A stretch of DNA of 64,000 nt. It comes from Hsuehochloa calcarea (Eukaryota; Streptophyta; Magnoliopsida; Poales; Poaceae). A program made the position numbers and the translations under genes. Below, piece after piece: positions 1-10,649 of the stretch; positions within the stretch are counted from its first letter, which is position 1, and the number at the start of each line of letters is the position of its first letter. The stretch is taken from NCBI GenBank assembly GCA_036346395.1, contig CM070601.1, positions 13,389,763 through 13,453,762 on the forward strand, given 5' to 3'. Below the pieces are notes generated by a model, which saw nothing but the letters and a program-made list of their open reading frames with translations, was not told where the DNA came from and made no database searches.

Positions 1-215
1 AGAAAATCCCACTAACATCTATCTTCCAACTGATCAAGCTACAGAGGAGCATTTTGTTTTCACGTACAATAAGAAGTGGATGTGATTCTGGCGTGGAGCC
101 TCCAAAATGGCATTGATCACAAAATTGAAGGGCTCGTCACCCCAGCATTCTCTCCACCGGCCTGCTTGGTGCTGGCGCTAGTCCCTTGTTGTGGTACGCG
201 TATCCATGCTTGACT
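1..215 (-). other. 3' flank of BRI1-like gene A
   Basis: Non-coding sequence after the stop codon of gene A, probably its 3' UTR. It aligns with 46977-47193 behind gene B (shared stretches such as CTAACATCTATCTTCCAA and TGATCAAGCTACAG), so the duplicated unit extends past the coding region on this side. Confidence 0.7.
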
Positions 216-3200
216 TCAATCCTTCGCCTCCGACCCTTCCTTGAGGCTCATTTCCACAGCCCCGAAACCGGCCTCATCGATCGATGCCGCGGCTACTGAC
301 GAGGTCTTGGAGTCGACTGTTGACCCAGCCTGTATCTCCTTAAACATCGCCATGACCTTCAGCATTGTCGGCCGCCTTGAAGGCCTGTCTTCCAAGCATG
401 CACAAGCAATTTTCAGGTGCTCCAGGAGCTCAACCTCTAGGGTCGAGTCCTCCTTGAGTAGCTCAGGATCAAACACATTACTGATCTTAATCTTGTTGTG
501 CTGCTTGACCCACCCTACTAGATTGTTGTCCTCGCCGAAGTCCGATGAATCAGTTGGCTGCTTCCCTGTGAGCAGCTCAAGCAAAACCACACCATAGCTG
601 TACACATCTCCCTTGGTTGTGCATCGGAAGCTCTGGTAGTACTCTGGCGGCACATAGCCTGGCGTGCCCGCGAGGGTGGACACACTCAGGTGTGTGTCCA
701 TCACGCTCATCATCCTCGCCATTCCAAAGTCGGACACCCTGGCCTCCAAGTGCTCATCAATAAGCACATTGCTGGACTTCATGTCCCTGTGAATGATGTG
801 TGGGGTGCAATTGTGGTGAAGGAATGCCAGGCCCCTCGCTGCGCCCACAGCAATCTTCCGTCGTGCTGCCCAATTCAGCTTGATCCCAAGCTTCTTCCGG
901 TCAAGCAGCACATCCTCCAAACTACCAAACTTCATGTAGTCGTACACCAATAGCCGCTCCTCACTGACCCTGCAATAGCCCAGTAGTGGAACAAGGTTCC
1001 GGTGCCTGATTCTGCCGATCGTTTCCATCTCTGCCGTGAATTCCTTGTCACCCTGCCCGCTCACATGTTTCAGTTTCTTGATAGCAACAACCCTCCCATC
1101 CTTCAGTTGCGCCTTGTAAACATCCCCAAATCCACCAGAACCAACCAGACTGTCATTGTGGAAGCCGTTGGTGGCATTAACAAGGTCGGCAAGAGTGAGC
1201 TTCTGCAGCGGCTTCTCAAATGTAGACAGGTTGATGTTAAGTGCGTTCGTGCCAGAGAGCTTCCAAATGGAATTGACGGTCGCAGACTGCGACCAGCTGT
1301 CAATATAAATGTCACGGGAGCCACTCGCCTCCTCATTCTTCTGCTGCTTCCTGCTCTTGAATGCAATGATGACCACCCCGCCTATGCAGAACAGCGAGAA
1401 TAGCAGCCCCATCGCAACACTTCTCCCAAGGGATGCCTGTCTCCGGTTGGAATGGTGGTCATCAGCAACGCTCGGCCCAACATTGTGCTCGCACTGTGGG
1501 AGAGGGAAGCCGCACAAGCCAGAGTTGTTCTCATATTGGCTCTTCGGGAAAGTGGCAAGGGACCCAAGCCCCGGTATTGATCCATTCAGCCTATTGTATG
1601 ACAGATTAATCTCCGACAATGACAGCATCGAGAATGAACTGGGTATTGGGCCTTCCAGCTGGTTGTGTGACAGGTCAAGCACAGCGAGCTTCTTGGCACC
1701 TCCAAGCTCGGTTGGGATGGAGCCAGAAAGCAAATTGTGCCCAAGATTCATGATCATGAGATAGAACATGTTCCCAAGCTCCTTGGGGATCTCAGAACCG
1801 AGCTGATTGAAGGACAGGTCCAGGAAGATCATGGAGCCATTGTTGTTGAAATTGTACTGCGTACTCCCCATGTATGTCCGCGTGAAGTTGCACAGCTTCT
1901 TGCTAGGCATCCGATTTAGGTCGTCGGAACGGATGCTGCTGAACTCAAGCAGGCTCCCTGTGCCACGGCACTCACTGCTCAGCTCGTCGTTGCGCAAGTA
2001 TGCATACGTCCGCTCAGTGATGAAGCCCACGGTCACCTTCCCAGACTGCTTTGCCAGTTCCGGTGGTATTGATCCATTAAGCTTGTTGTTGTTCAGGTCC
2101 AGCCAAACTAAGCTCTTGCAGTCCCCTAGCTCTGGTGGTATCGGACCAGAGAAGGAGTTGTTGCTCAGCTTCAAGATTGCAAGGTTGTCGAGCCGCCCGA
2201 GCCATACAGGTATCGATCCGGAGAGCCTGTTGCTAGCAAGCGATATCCAGTTCAGATCCTTGCAGTTCACTAATTCCGATGGGATGCTGCCGGTGAGCCC
2301 ATTGTAATCGAGAATGAGATTGTCAAGTTGGCGAGCACCAGCCAGTGACGCCGGGATCTCACCCTCCAGTTCGTTCTGCCACAGGATGAGGTCCCGAAGC
2401 CCACGAAGGTCGCCGAGGGATGCGGGGATGGACCCACTGATGTAGTTCAGGCTGAGGTCGAGAGACTGGAGGCTGGCGCAGTTGGAGATGGCCCGCGGGA
2501 TGCCGCCGGTGAGGTAGTTGTTCTGCAGGTAGAGCACCTGGAGCTTGGAGCCAGTGTCTGAGCACAGTGACGCCGGTATAGCTCCGGTGAGCGCGTTGGA
2601 GCTCAGATCGAGAGTCTCGAGCTCGGCTAGCGAGCGCAGGGAGTACGGCAGGGAGCCGTTGAAGTAGTTGAAAGCTAACGAAAGCGCCGTGAGCCGCTGC
2701 AGCCCAGCGAGTGCGTCGCCTGGGAGCTCACCGGAGAAGTTGTTGCTCGACAGGTTGAGGTAGGAGAGAGACGCGAACCCCGCAATGTCCGGAGGGAACG
2801 CGCCCTCGAAGTGGTTGCCGGAGAGATTGAGCGAGGTCAGACCACGGCAACCGGAGAGGACCCCAGACGGCACCTCGCCGGAGATGTCGTTGCCGGACAG
2901 GTCAAGAGACTCCATTCTGGAGCAGTTGGCGAACGCCGGAAGTGACCCGGAGATCTTGTTCCCGGCGAGGTCCAGCCGGCGGACACCCCCCGCGCCGAAG
3001 TGCACCATCCAACTGAGGTCTCCGTCGCCGGAGATCTTATTGTACGACAAGTCAAGGAAATCCAAACCGGTAAAGCCCCCACCTCCACCTCCCTTCCCGC
3101 CGGCACCGGCAACCGCGTCACCAGAAAGGTTCAGCTCCCTCAGCCCGCCGCACACGCCGACGAGGGCAGCGACGTCGGCGACAGACCCACGCAACGCGCC

Positions 3201-3560
3201 GTTCCCGGACAGGTCCAGGGAGGCCAGTCTCTCCCCACACCTCCCGCCCCCGGCGTCCGCGAGCGAGCCGCTGACGTTGGCCCCCCGGAGGCTGACTTCC
3301 TCCACGCCGCCCAGCTGCAGAAGCGTGCCGGCGACGTCGCGGAAGTCCACACTGAGCGGGACCCCCGCGAGGGACAGCGACGCGAGCCTCCCTCCCCTGC
3401 ACCCCGCGCCGGGGAACCTGCACGCGCCGTCGCCGCGGCTCCACCGCCCGAGCGCCCCCCGGTTCAGCACCGCCGCCTTGAACTGCTCCAGCAGCTGCGC
3501 GTCGTCCGCCGCCGCAACCGACGCAAGCAGCAGCAGCACCGCCAGCCACAGAGCACTCAT
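216..3560 (-). CDS. BRI1-like brassinosteroid receptor kinase, copy A
   Basis: Single-exon gene of 1114 residues, close to the usual monocot BRI1 length. Seen: signal peptide (about 1-18), first cysteine pair C47/C54, leucine-rich repeats from about 57 to 665 interrupted by the island domain (about 507-575), a second cysteine pair at 683/690, a membrane helix (about 713-733) and a kinase domain (about 798-1075). The kinase has a glycine loop GSGGFGDVYKA (807-817), lysine 828, HRD 924-926 and DFG 944-946, so it looks catalytically intact. Known of the family: the island and adjacent repeats bind brassinolide at the plasma membrane, and the kinase signals with SERK co-receptors. Odd: E516 replaces the glycine found in copy B, and T518 replaces proline, just before Y519/Y521. 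Several kinase-domain positions also depart from copy B and rice BRI1 (K831, L886, N1022). Start chosen at the Met before the hydrophobic leader; copy B starts at the same place. Confidence 0.93.
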   Translation of the reverse strand: MSALWLAVLLLLASVAAADDAQLLEQFKAAVLNRGALGRWSRGDGACRFPGAGCRGGRLASLSLAGVPLSVDFRDVAGTLLQLGGVEEVSLRGANVSGSLADAGGGRCGERLASLDLSGNGALRGSVADVAALVGVCGGLRELNLSGDAVAGAGGKGGGGGGFTGLDFLDLSYNKISGDGDLSWMVHFGAGGVRRLDLAGNKISGSLPAFANCSRMESLDLSGNDISGEVPSGVLSGCRGLTSLNLSGNHFEGAFPPDIAGFASLSYLNLSSNNFSGELPGDALAGLQRLTALSLAFNYFNGSLPYSLRSLAELETLDLSSNALTGAIPASLCSDTGSKLQVLYLQNNYLTGGIPRAISNCASLQSLDLSLNYISGSIPASLGDLRGLRDLILWQNELEGEIPASLAGARQLDNLILDYNGLTGSIPSELVNCKDLNWISLASNRLSGSIPVWLGRLDNLAILKLSNNSFSGPIPPELGDCKSLVWLDLNNNKLNGSIPPELAKQSGKVTVGFITERTYAYLRNDELSSECRGTGSLLEFSSIRSDDLNRMPSKKLCNFTRTYMGSTQYNFNNNGSMIFLDLSFNQLGSEIPKELGNMFYLMIMNLGHNLLSGSIPTELGGAKKLAVLDLSHNQLEGPIPSSFSMLSLSEINLSYNRLNGSIPGLGSLATFPKSQYENNSGLCGFPLPQCEHNVGPSVADDHHSNRRQASLGRSVAMGLLFSLFCIGGVVIIAFKSRKQQKNEEASGSRDIYIDSWSQSATVNSIWKLSGTNALNINLSTFEKPLQKLTLADLVNATNGFHNDSLVGSGGFGDVYKAQLKDGRVVAIKKLKHVSGQGDKEFTAEMETIGRIRHRNLVPLLGYCRVSEERLLVYDYMKFGSLEDVLLDRKKLGIKLNWAARRKIAVGAARGLAFLHHNCTPHIIHRDMKSSNVLIDEHLEARVSDFGMARMMSVMDTHLSVSTLAGTPGYVPPEYYQSFRCTTKGDVYSYGVVLLELLTGKQPTDSSDFGEDNNLVGWVKQHNKIKISNVFDPELLKEDSTLEVELLEHLKIACACLEDRPSRRPTMLKVMAMFKEIQAGSTVDSKTSSVAAASIDEAGFGAVEMSLKEGSEAKD

Positions 3561-3860
3561 AGCACCGCGAGTCCGCGACCTCCGCGTTCGCCTCCGCCTC
3601 CGCCGCCGCCGCCCACTACTCCTCCGCCGTCACCATAGAAGAAGACCAGCTCAAGCAGAGAGAGAGGGAGTTGGGTAGGGAAGCAAGGGGATTGGGGGGA
3701 GAGGAAATGACGAGGTGTGCAGTATGGGGATGGAGGGGTAACATGCCATGTTCCCGCATCGAATCGCAGTCCTCGCCTCTCGCACCTAAGCCCGGGATTA
3801 GCGTTCGGTTTAGCACCGCTAATCAGTGGTTAATCGCGACCGATCCGATGGCTGGGAGCT
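3561..3860 (-). promoter_or_regulatory. 5' leader and proximal promoter of gene A
   Basis: Contains a CT-rich leader (GA-rich on the plus strand, about 3655-3675) and GCC-rich sequence. It aligns with 50542-50840 upstream of gene B, including the shared stretch GGTTTAGCACCGCTAAT (about 3809-3825). The similarity fades near 3860, which marks the upstream limit of the duplicated unit. No experimentally known box was identified. Confidence 0.55.
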
Positions 3861-4838
3861 ACCTATCGGGTCCACCGGTTTGCTTCGAGTCCATCCGGCC
3901 AAAGAAGCGCCGTGACTGGTCACTACGGACGGAACAGCCTCGTGTAATGTAAACGTTTTCTGGGGCGGAGGAGAGATCTAACGGCAGATAGCCCGCACCC
4001 GCCAACCCGGTACCCACCACCGTGACCAGACCAACGGCTGTGCTCGGCTACAGACGTGTGGGCCCCACGTAGCAGGCGGACGAGACCTACCGGAGCCCGA
4101 ATCCAACGGCCGCGGATGCTTCTCGCTGGTGGTCCTGGGGCAGGCGCACGTGCTGGCTGTCATGATGCGGGCATCTGCGCTCCAACATTTTTCCGGTGAC
4201 TTGTCCAATCAGTTGTCTGCGCCCACTGAAGGGTGGGACCCGGATCCATGGGGCACGTACGTCAGTGAGGTCGATGGGTTGGGCTGGATCTACTGCGGCA
4301 TGAATGGTGGGGGTCACACGGGTACGTGCTCCTCTCCATGGCTCAAATATGAGACGCACGGGTGTGGCCATAACATCATCATCACACCACTTCTAATAAA
4401 GCCGCTTTCTGTTTGTTTTGTTCGACTCAATCTTTCGAACTTCGCGTTTGTTTGGTTAGTCTTAGATCTTAAGCGCAGCGGTGCTGCTCACGAAGTAGCA
4501 GCATGAGATGTATTTTGCATGCAGTGCCCATTTTGTCTAATCCTCTTCATCTTCTAATGGTGTGGCTGGTGGGAGTACTCGCCGAGTGACAGTTAGCCCC
4601 CTAAACGATACTGTTACAAAGTGAAATAGCAAAAAGTAACTTCTCTCTCTCCTCTTCACGAATTAATGGCAAAAATGATACTAGTATCACACTCAAAACC
4701 CATGGCAGGAGCATATCGTCTGCAAGCTATCTGCCATGAATTGGGCGTGCAGCAGGTGACCAACGCAAGTGACTTGCCGCATGTCCAGTTCACGACAGGG
4801 GGCCTACCGCGCGCCTAGCTCGCGAAAGGTGGCCTGTC
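3861..4838. other. Intergenic, no gene seen
   Basis: Upstream region of gene A beyond the part shared with gene B. Short open frames here have no recognisable domain. I see no RNA gene and no clear transposon ends. Confidence 0.5.
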
Positions 4839-5829
4839 TGTTAGATATATGCCCTAGAGGCAATCACAAAGATAATTATATTTCGTTATGTTCATAAATT
4901 ATTGGATTATATGTTATCTTGTTTCAAGAATAATATCGTTAATATCTTTACTGCTATATAATTTTCAGTTTACCCCACTCACCCCCGCCCACTCCCCTCC
5001 CCGTTTCCCCCGTCTCTCACCCCCTCCGCCTTCTTCGCCTCCCCCTCCCTCGCCCACACCCCTCCCCATTTCCAACTGCCGCCCTCTCCCCGTTTCCCTC
5101 TTTTCCGCCCACTCCCCTTCCCTTCTCTCGCCCACTCCGCCTTCTCCGCCTCCCGCCCACTTCCCTCCCCGTTCTCCTCTCCCCCCGTTCGCCGCTTTCA
5201 TTGAGCCCTCCAGATCTATACGGATCATAAGGAAGTGCGGCCACTCCCAAACCTAGAGAGGTACCGCGCCGCCTCTACCCCCAGCCCAACCGCCGAGCCT
5301 TCACCGGATTTCGACAGGATTGAGATGGATCCGTCTCATACCGTCTGACCATGCGTTGGTCGAAGCCAGTGTGCCGTCGTTCTACCCATACGTTATTAGT
5401 AATGGAGGTATCCATCGCTTATCCTACCCATCACGCCCAGATCCAGATGTGTCGTCGCTTCTTCTTCACGCGTGTTGGCGGCCACGACGCTCCGACGACT
5501 GCCACTCACAAGCTCTCGTGAGGCCACCCACCCCGCGCAAACTCCCACTCGCACGTGCCTCGCCTCCCCCAACCACCCGCCCCGCCGCCCGGCGCCTCGC
5601 CTCCCCAAACCACCCACCCACCCACTCCCACTGCCATCTTCGCCCTCGTCCGCCTCGCCCCTCCGTCACCCTCCTCTCCCCGGCTGCATCCGCAACTGCC
5701 GCTGCCCCCACCAGTATGGTCGAGGAGAACGAGGCTGGAGAGACCTCCGTACACCTGCGCCGACGAGGCGGAGGAGAGGGAGGAGGGTGAGATCACCGAC
5801 GACGACTCGGCGCCTGCCCTATCCCGTCG

Positions 5830-7245
5830 CCTCCACTCCAACCCGCCTTCCTTCCCATGCGGCCTCCATGCGATCTTCCTCCGCTCCGATCCCGACTCCT
5901 CCTGTGCCTCTCTTGTCGATCACCTCGAGCGGGCAATCTCGACCCAGCTCCTCCGCCTCGCGGCCTCTTCCACCGCTGGCAACCTCTCCGTATCGGTAAC
6001 CATAGATTCGGCAGTGGCTGCTCCAGCAGCAGCAACGTCGCCTCGCCTTGGCGATGTGGCGTCGTGACCACTGTGGACTTGGTTCGCGGCGATGAGTTGT
6101 TTGATGAATTGTTGCACTCGGCATTGGGTGGTGGCGGTGGGGACGGGATGAAGGTTTACACTGTTGTCGTTGTTGAGAGTGATGACGGGAAGGGAACGAG
6201 GGTTGTGATCGGAAAGCATCGGCACGCTTGGGTGGCGGGAAGGTCGATGAGGCCGAGGTCGTGTCGCCATCGCAAGGTATTTGTCAATTATTTCATGAAT
6301 GGCGGTATCGCGGAGGGTGAGGCAGGCATTGGGAAAGGAGAGTTCATGCCAGTTGGTTCAGATGGGAATGTTGTTCTTTCGTTTAGCTTGTTGAATGCTG
6401 ATCCAAGCGATTGGGTCTATAATTGGTAAGAACAAAACTTACAACTTACTATGTTATGCAAATTATTGCTGCGTTGTTGTTAAATAGATCTTCCCTTCTT
6501 TATCTGCATTGCTAGAAAAGTTCAAAACATACCTTTGTCATGTGATATGATAATCTGTTTAAGTAAAGTACAACATATTAAACTATATTAATGAGGTAAT
6601 TTGTGAGCATTATGTCAGCAGTACCGACTATGGACATCTGTTATCTTCCTTATCAGAATCAATTATAGGTTCTATCGTTGAATTTAGCTACTTGCAAAGA
6701 GCAACTTCTTGTCCTATTATCACTTCTGCTGCTGTTGGAATTTTTACAGTTAGGCATCCCACATGTAGGGAGTTTGAAAATATTGGTGAGAGGATGTTGA
6801 CTCCTGTGGTTGAGGCATTGCGACCAATTGCTGATATTAATATAGAGAGTCAGGTGCAAATTTGCCTTATTTGGCTAAGCTTGCTTCCGCCATCTCTTGT
6901 TAAGGTGCCAATATTAATAATACTGATCTCCTGCTCCTTTTCTTTTCAGGTTTTGTACCACACTCCAAAGTCATCCTATTCTTATTCTGATGATAAACTG
7001 GGTGGCAATGTCCTCAGTATGGGAGGCATTCCTTTCTTTGTATGTTTCTGACTTGCTCTGTAGAATTCATGTAGTCTTGCTCATTGTTGTTTTCTATGAA
7101 TGGCTGCTTGTTAGTGTCTGAATTGTTTAACTGTCATTTGCACTAATTTAATCGTGCAATGAAATTGATAGGTGAACTCAAATGAGTGACACTTGGATAC
7201 ATCGATTTCAGCTACAGGACGATCAAAAGTTCTTCACTTTGTGGC
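5830..7245 (+). pseudogene. Captured PIG-S (GPI transamidase subunit) fragment
   Basis: Four exons match plant PIG-S, the ER-membrane subunit of the complex that attaches GPI anchors to proteins. Exon 1 (to 6425) reads FPCGLHAIFLRS, LERAISTQLLRL, then after a frameshift near 6010 TTVDLVRGDELFDELLHSAL and ends FSLLNADPSDWVYNW. Exon 2 is 6769-6853 (EFENIGERMLTPVVEALRP), exon 3 is 6950-7039 (VLYHTPKSSYSYSDDKL) and exon 4 is 7172-7245 (VNSNE-stop-HLDTSI). Donors and acceptors are canonical and the reading phase joins correctly. It is broken by frameshifts near 6010 and 6245 and by a TGA (7187-7189) where the family has tryptophan. The C-terminal half is absent. It lies entirely within Helitron 1. 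Confidence 0.85.
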
Positions 7246-7800
7246 GTATGTTTTTAGACCAGAATCACATCTTCAATTTTTTGTTGTACACTTTACATGG
7301 CATGATATAATTTATGTTCTTAAACAAATTATAATACGAGTATAGTAACTTATCTTATCTTTTTCTTTTCCTGTCCCCTGCTACTATGAATTTTGCTTAT
7401 TTTTTATGATTATATTGTCTTTTCCTCTGTCAAACTTCTTGTAGATATGATGTGATCCTGTTGTTTGATAGTTATTTTTCGATTTTGTGTAAACCAAACC
7501 CTTTGTATCTCATATTTTAACCCAGAATTCTTTTTTTTTCAATGTGCACAGACACAGGACAATATCTCATACTAATGCATTTATATCCCCGATAAGTACT
7601 ACTTGAGGAAGGTAATTGCTTTTTCTGGGATCCTTCTTTCCATTCAAACGAACTTTATTTTTTTGATGGATTACAGGATTAGTCACATCAAACTTGTCAA
7701 CCTTTTGAAGCCTGCAATGTTTTATCCATCTTGAACCTCACGTGATTAGCAAGATATTTCAATAGAAAAAATCTGAAGCACTGGCCTTTTTAATTAAGAG

Positions 7801-8041
7801 AGCTTATTGACATTGCACATGGCTTATAGGTTTGTGTGGCAAAACTATCAATCTCAGATGTCGTATTGGCTCCGACCTTATATAAAGGTATGTTTGTTGA
7901 TTTTATTATGCAATGCTCTTTTATGGTATATCTACTATACTTCTATTTTTCCTGCAGTGCTACTCAAAGTATGGGGAAGTGGTCCAAAGGTTGACCGGCT
8001 TTTTGCAGATCCTTTAAAGCTGAAAGAGACATATTGTGATG
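7801..8041 (+). pseudogene. Exon-like segment of an unidentified captured gene
   Basis: An open stretch at about 7958-8041 reads VLLKVWGSGPKVDRLFADPL and ends at a good donor (GATG|GTAAGG). A possible preceding exon ends at 7887 before GTATGT. It sits between the PIG-S and PP2A fragments inside Helitron 1, so a third donor gene is likely. I do not recognise the protein. Confidence 0.35.
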
Positions 8042-8531
8042 GTAAGGATCATGTTTTGAATCTTGAGATGAAACTCTTTTATCTTCTATCTATTTTTTAT
8101 ATGCCAAATGGCATCTGCTGAAATACTTTAATTGATTGTTATTTCGACCCTCATCTGGTTTGCTTCTTGATGGTTTGAAGCTTGTTGTGACCATGGGTTT
8201 TGTCGGCTTGATTGTTGGCTGGTGCATTTTTTTACGCTTTCATATTAATTCACCCATTTGCAGTTCTCTAACTAATTATCAGTGATGTTAATTTTTGAAA
8301 TTATTTCCTCTAAAACACATCAGTATGATTCTATAGCAGTTAATTACCCTGTCAAACTTTAGCTAGCAGTCCACATTAATTAGTAGTAGCGTCATCAATT
8401 CATTGGTCATAGACGTAAGGACGTAATTAGATATTTATAGTTGTCGTTGCTGATTTCTGTATTGGGTTACAGGTTTATATTGGTGCGTGGCGTGTGTAAT
8501 GTGTGAGTGTAACATTGACTGAACCATTCAG

Positions 8532-8567
8532 GTGAAGGAGATTCTCATTGAAGAGTCGAACGTGCAG
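8532..8567 (+). pseudogene. Captured PP2A catalytic subunit exon
   Basis: A 36-base exon bounded by CAG and GTTTGA encodes VKEILIEESNVQ, which matches the N-terminal region of protein phosphatase 2A catalytic subunits (AKEIL-EESNVQ) just before their metal-binding GDIHG block. That block is not present, so no phosphatase activity is possible. The segment is short, so the call rests on this one distinctive motif. Confidence 0.65.
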
Positions 8568-8775
8568 GTTTGATTTGATACATATTTTGCTCTGTCACAT
8601 GGTTTTATTGCACATATGTCTTAGGCAATGCATTCCTCATTCATCAATCATCACTGTTGAAAATCACGTTTTGTCTCCATGTTGCTAATGAAAACAATAG
8701 TTTGCGAATGAAGGACAAGAACCATTGGACCAGGCTTTCAGATATCTATAATTGTATCTTTGTTTAATTTTGTAG

Positions 8776-8873
8776 GCCAAGCGCGCACTGAAGAATTTAA
8801 GAATAAAAACAAGTCAAGCAAACATAGAATACAAAATCATTGGTTTGAGTGAAAGGGATTGCTATGAACAAAT
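8776..8873 (+). pseudogene. Captured AGO4-type Argonaute exon
   Basis: A 98-base exon between TGTAG and GTGAGG encodes AKRALKNLRIKTS, then EYKIIGLSERDCYEQM. This resembles the segment leading into the PAZ domain of AGO4-clade Argonautes, the RNA-directed DNA methylation effectors. The exon is open with intact splice borders, but no other Argonaute exon was found, so it is an isolated fragment carried by Helitron 1. Confidence 0.7.
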
Positions 8874-10649
8874 GTGAGGCTTCTGTAGCATCTTTATCTT
8901 ATTTCCTCTTTAATATGCCCATGAAAGCAAAAATGTCTTGCTGAATTCGGGATTGTCACACAATGTATGCCCCCTACAAGAGTCAATGACCAGTATCTTA
9001 CAAATTGAAGTAACCACACTAGATTTTAAAAATGTTTAACCATAAATGTTTATTAGCTCTTGGTATGCTTATTTCTTCATAAGCATAGAGCAGTGGCTCA
9101 GCTCTGAATTATGAATTATGATGTGATTAACATGATTTTCTTTGCTATGTGTTCTCATCTGAACTTCTTTTTTATCTAAGGAAATCTTGTGCCAGTGTTG
9201 CTGAAGGAACAATATTAACATGTCGTTTGCAGGATTTGCAAAAGTTTTCTAATATGTATCACTCTCTTTTGGTATTCCGTTGCAACGCACGGGCACCCTA
9301 CTAGTTTATTATCAAGTATGTGACTTGATTGTGAAACTCTATATTTATCTTTGCGATGATTATTCTAAAGTGGTTCTTAGTCGAAAACATATGAGGACAT
9401 ATATGGATAGACTAGCATATGTATTGGTTGATGACCATGTTTCACGGATCATAAATATGGAGATATCAAACTAATAATATGGACACATGTTAGTGAACAT
9501 GGAGTTGGATCGACTCACCATGAGACACTACGAGAACGTTGTATTCTTATATGTCATCTGTTGGTCAAATTTACTATGTGTATGCTATATCCTTAGACTT
9601 GAGGTCGTCATACGTACTCGAGATGTGTAGTGACTTACTTAGGGGTTACTAAACGCTACTCCGTAACTAGATAATTATAAATATAGCTTTTGGATTTGTA
9701 ATGATAAATGCATCGAGGCATGGTCAATCAAGATAGGATTTGCCCCTCCATACAATGGGAGGGATATCTCTAGACCTCTCGAGTGATCGGATTCCAGAAA
9801 TGCATGGCCATGCTACTCACGGTTAAAGAGTTAACCGTAGTTGAGGAATTTGAGTCACGTGATCGAGAAAGAGTGGTAGAGCTAACCGAGAAGGATGGCA
9901 CTTACTCGCCTTGAGTTTGACCGATATCGTGAGGCAAAGGGAAATACATATGAGATTTGTTAAGGTTCATCTGATGTGATCTTTACGTATACTCGGGAGT
10001 CGACATGTCCTGCTAGGGGCCACTACCAATTAGTAGACAAGTAGGAGTACTCAGGCCATCTTCAAGTATACATGAACCTATAGAGTCACACATTTAAAGG
10101 GCTGGAACACATTTTGGATGGTGATCCGAATTCTTATGGGCCACGAGTTCCTAACGAGCCTCCAAGATCGAGACCCATCATGGATGCCTATAAATAGAGG
10201 GGCGGTGGCATAGGGTTAAGGTGATTTTCATAATTCCCGAAACCCTAGCCGCCACACCTACCTCGCCCAAAATCGCGCAGCCGGCGCTAGCACTCCGGCG
10301 TATGGTATCCATGCCATGTACGTGTCAATACCTTAGAGGTGTTGCTGCGAGGCTTAAAAGCTAGAACGATCCGCAATTTGTGACGGCCACGAGGAGCACT
10401 TGGATGAGGCGCAAGGCTAGTACAACTACAACCGCACCAACACGCTACATCGACTATTCTTTTGTCGTGAGCCTGCGCGTCTAGTGGTAATCCCGTGATC
10501 TATTACTAGCGGATGTTTCTTGGTTGTGTGGTAGATTTTTGAAATTGCGCTAGTGTAGCCTACTCGTATTCCGTCAGCGTCTCCTGTGCGGCCACGACGT
10601 GGTCTAGGAGCGTGGTAAGCCCCCTACTGTGGGTTTTGTGCGCAACACA

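Larger units (their letters stand above)
4945..9304 (+). mobile_element. Helitron 1 with captured gene fragments
   Basis: A 4360-bp insertion inside the solo LTR. It begins with TC after an A (4944) and ends CTAG (9301-9304) before a T (9305), exactly the A|T insertion rule of Helitrons. The 3' end carries GCAACGCACGGGCACC, the typical rice Helitron tail, and CCGT...ACGG can form the subterminal hairpin. No RepHel protein is present, so it is non-autonomous. Inside are exon pieces of at least three unrelated genes, all on the plus strand and still flanked by recognisable splice sites. Confidence 0.88.
4839..10649 (+). mobile_element. BARE/RIRE1-type Copia solo LTR, split by a Helitron
   Basis: The left part (4839-4944) begins TGTTAGATATATGCCCTAGA, the characteristic start of the RIRE1/BARE/Angela LTR group. 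The right part (9305-10649) continues the same LTR, with TATAAATAGAGG near 10190 and a TG...CA end at 10649. Together they make about 1.45 kb, the expected LTR length. No primer-binding site or internal region follows, so I call it a solo LTR. The 5 bases on each side (CTGTC, GGTTC) do not match, so no target duplication supports the exact ends. Confidence 0.75.

Noticed and set aside
241..3678. Long open frames antisense or out of frame to gene A (for example 2785-3678 and 3000-3638 on +)
   Set aside because: They are by-products of GC-rich leucine-rich-repeat coding sequence. Equivalent frames recur over gene B and show no domain.
4888..5792. Proline- and glycine-rich frames before the PIG-S fragment
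   Set aside because: Low-complexity CCCTCC-type sequence opens frames on both strands. Nothing conserved is visible until about 5830.
5830..7245. A functional PIG-S gene
   Set aside because: Frameshifts, an in-frame stop and the missing C-terminal half, all inside Helitron ends.
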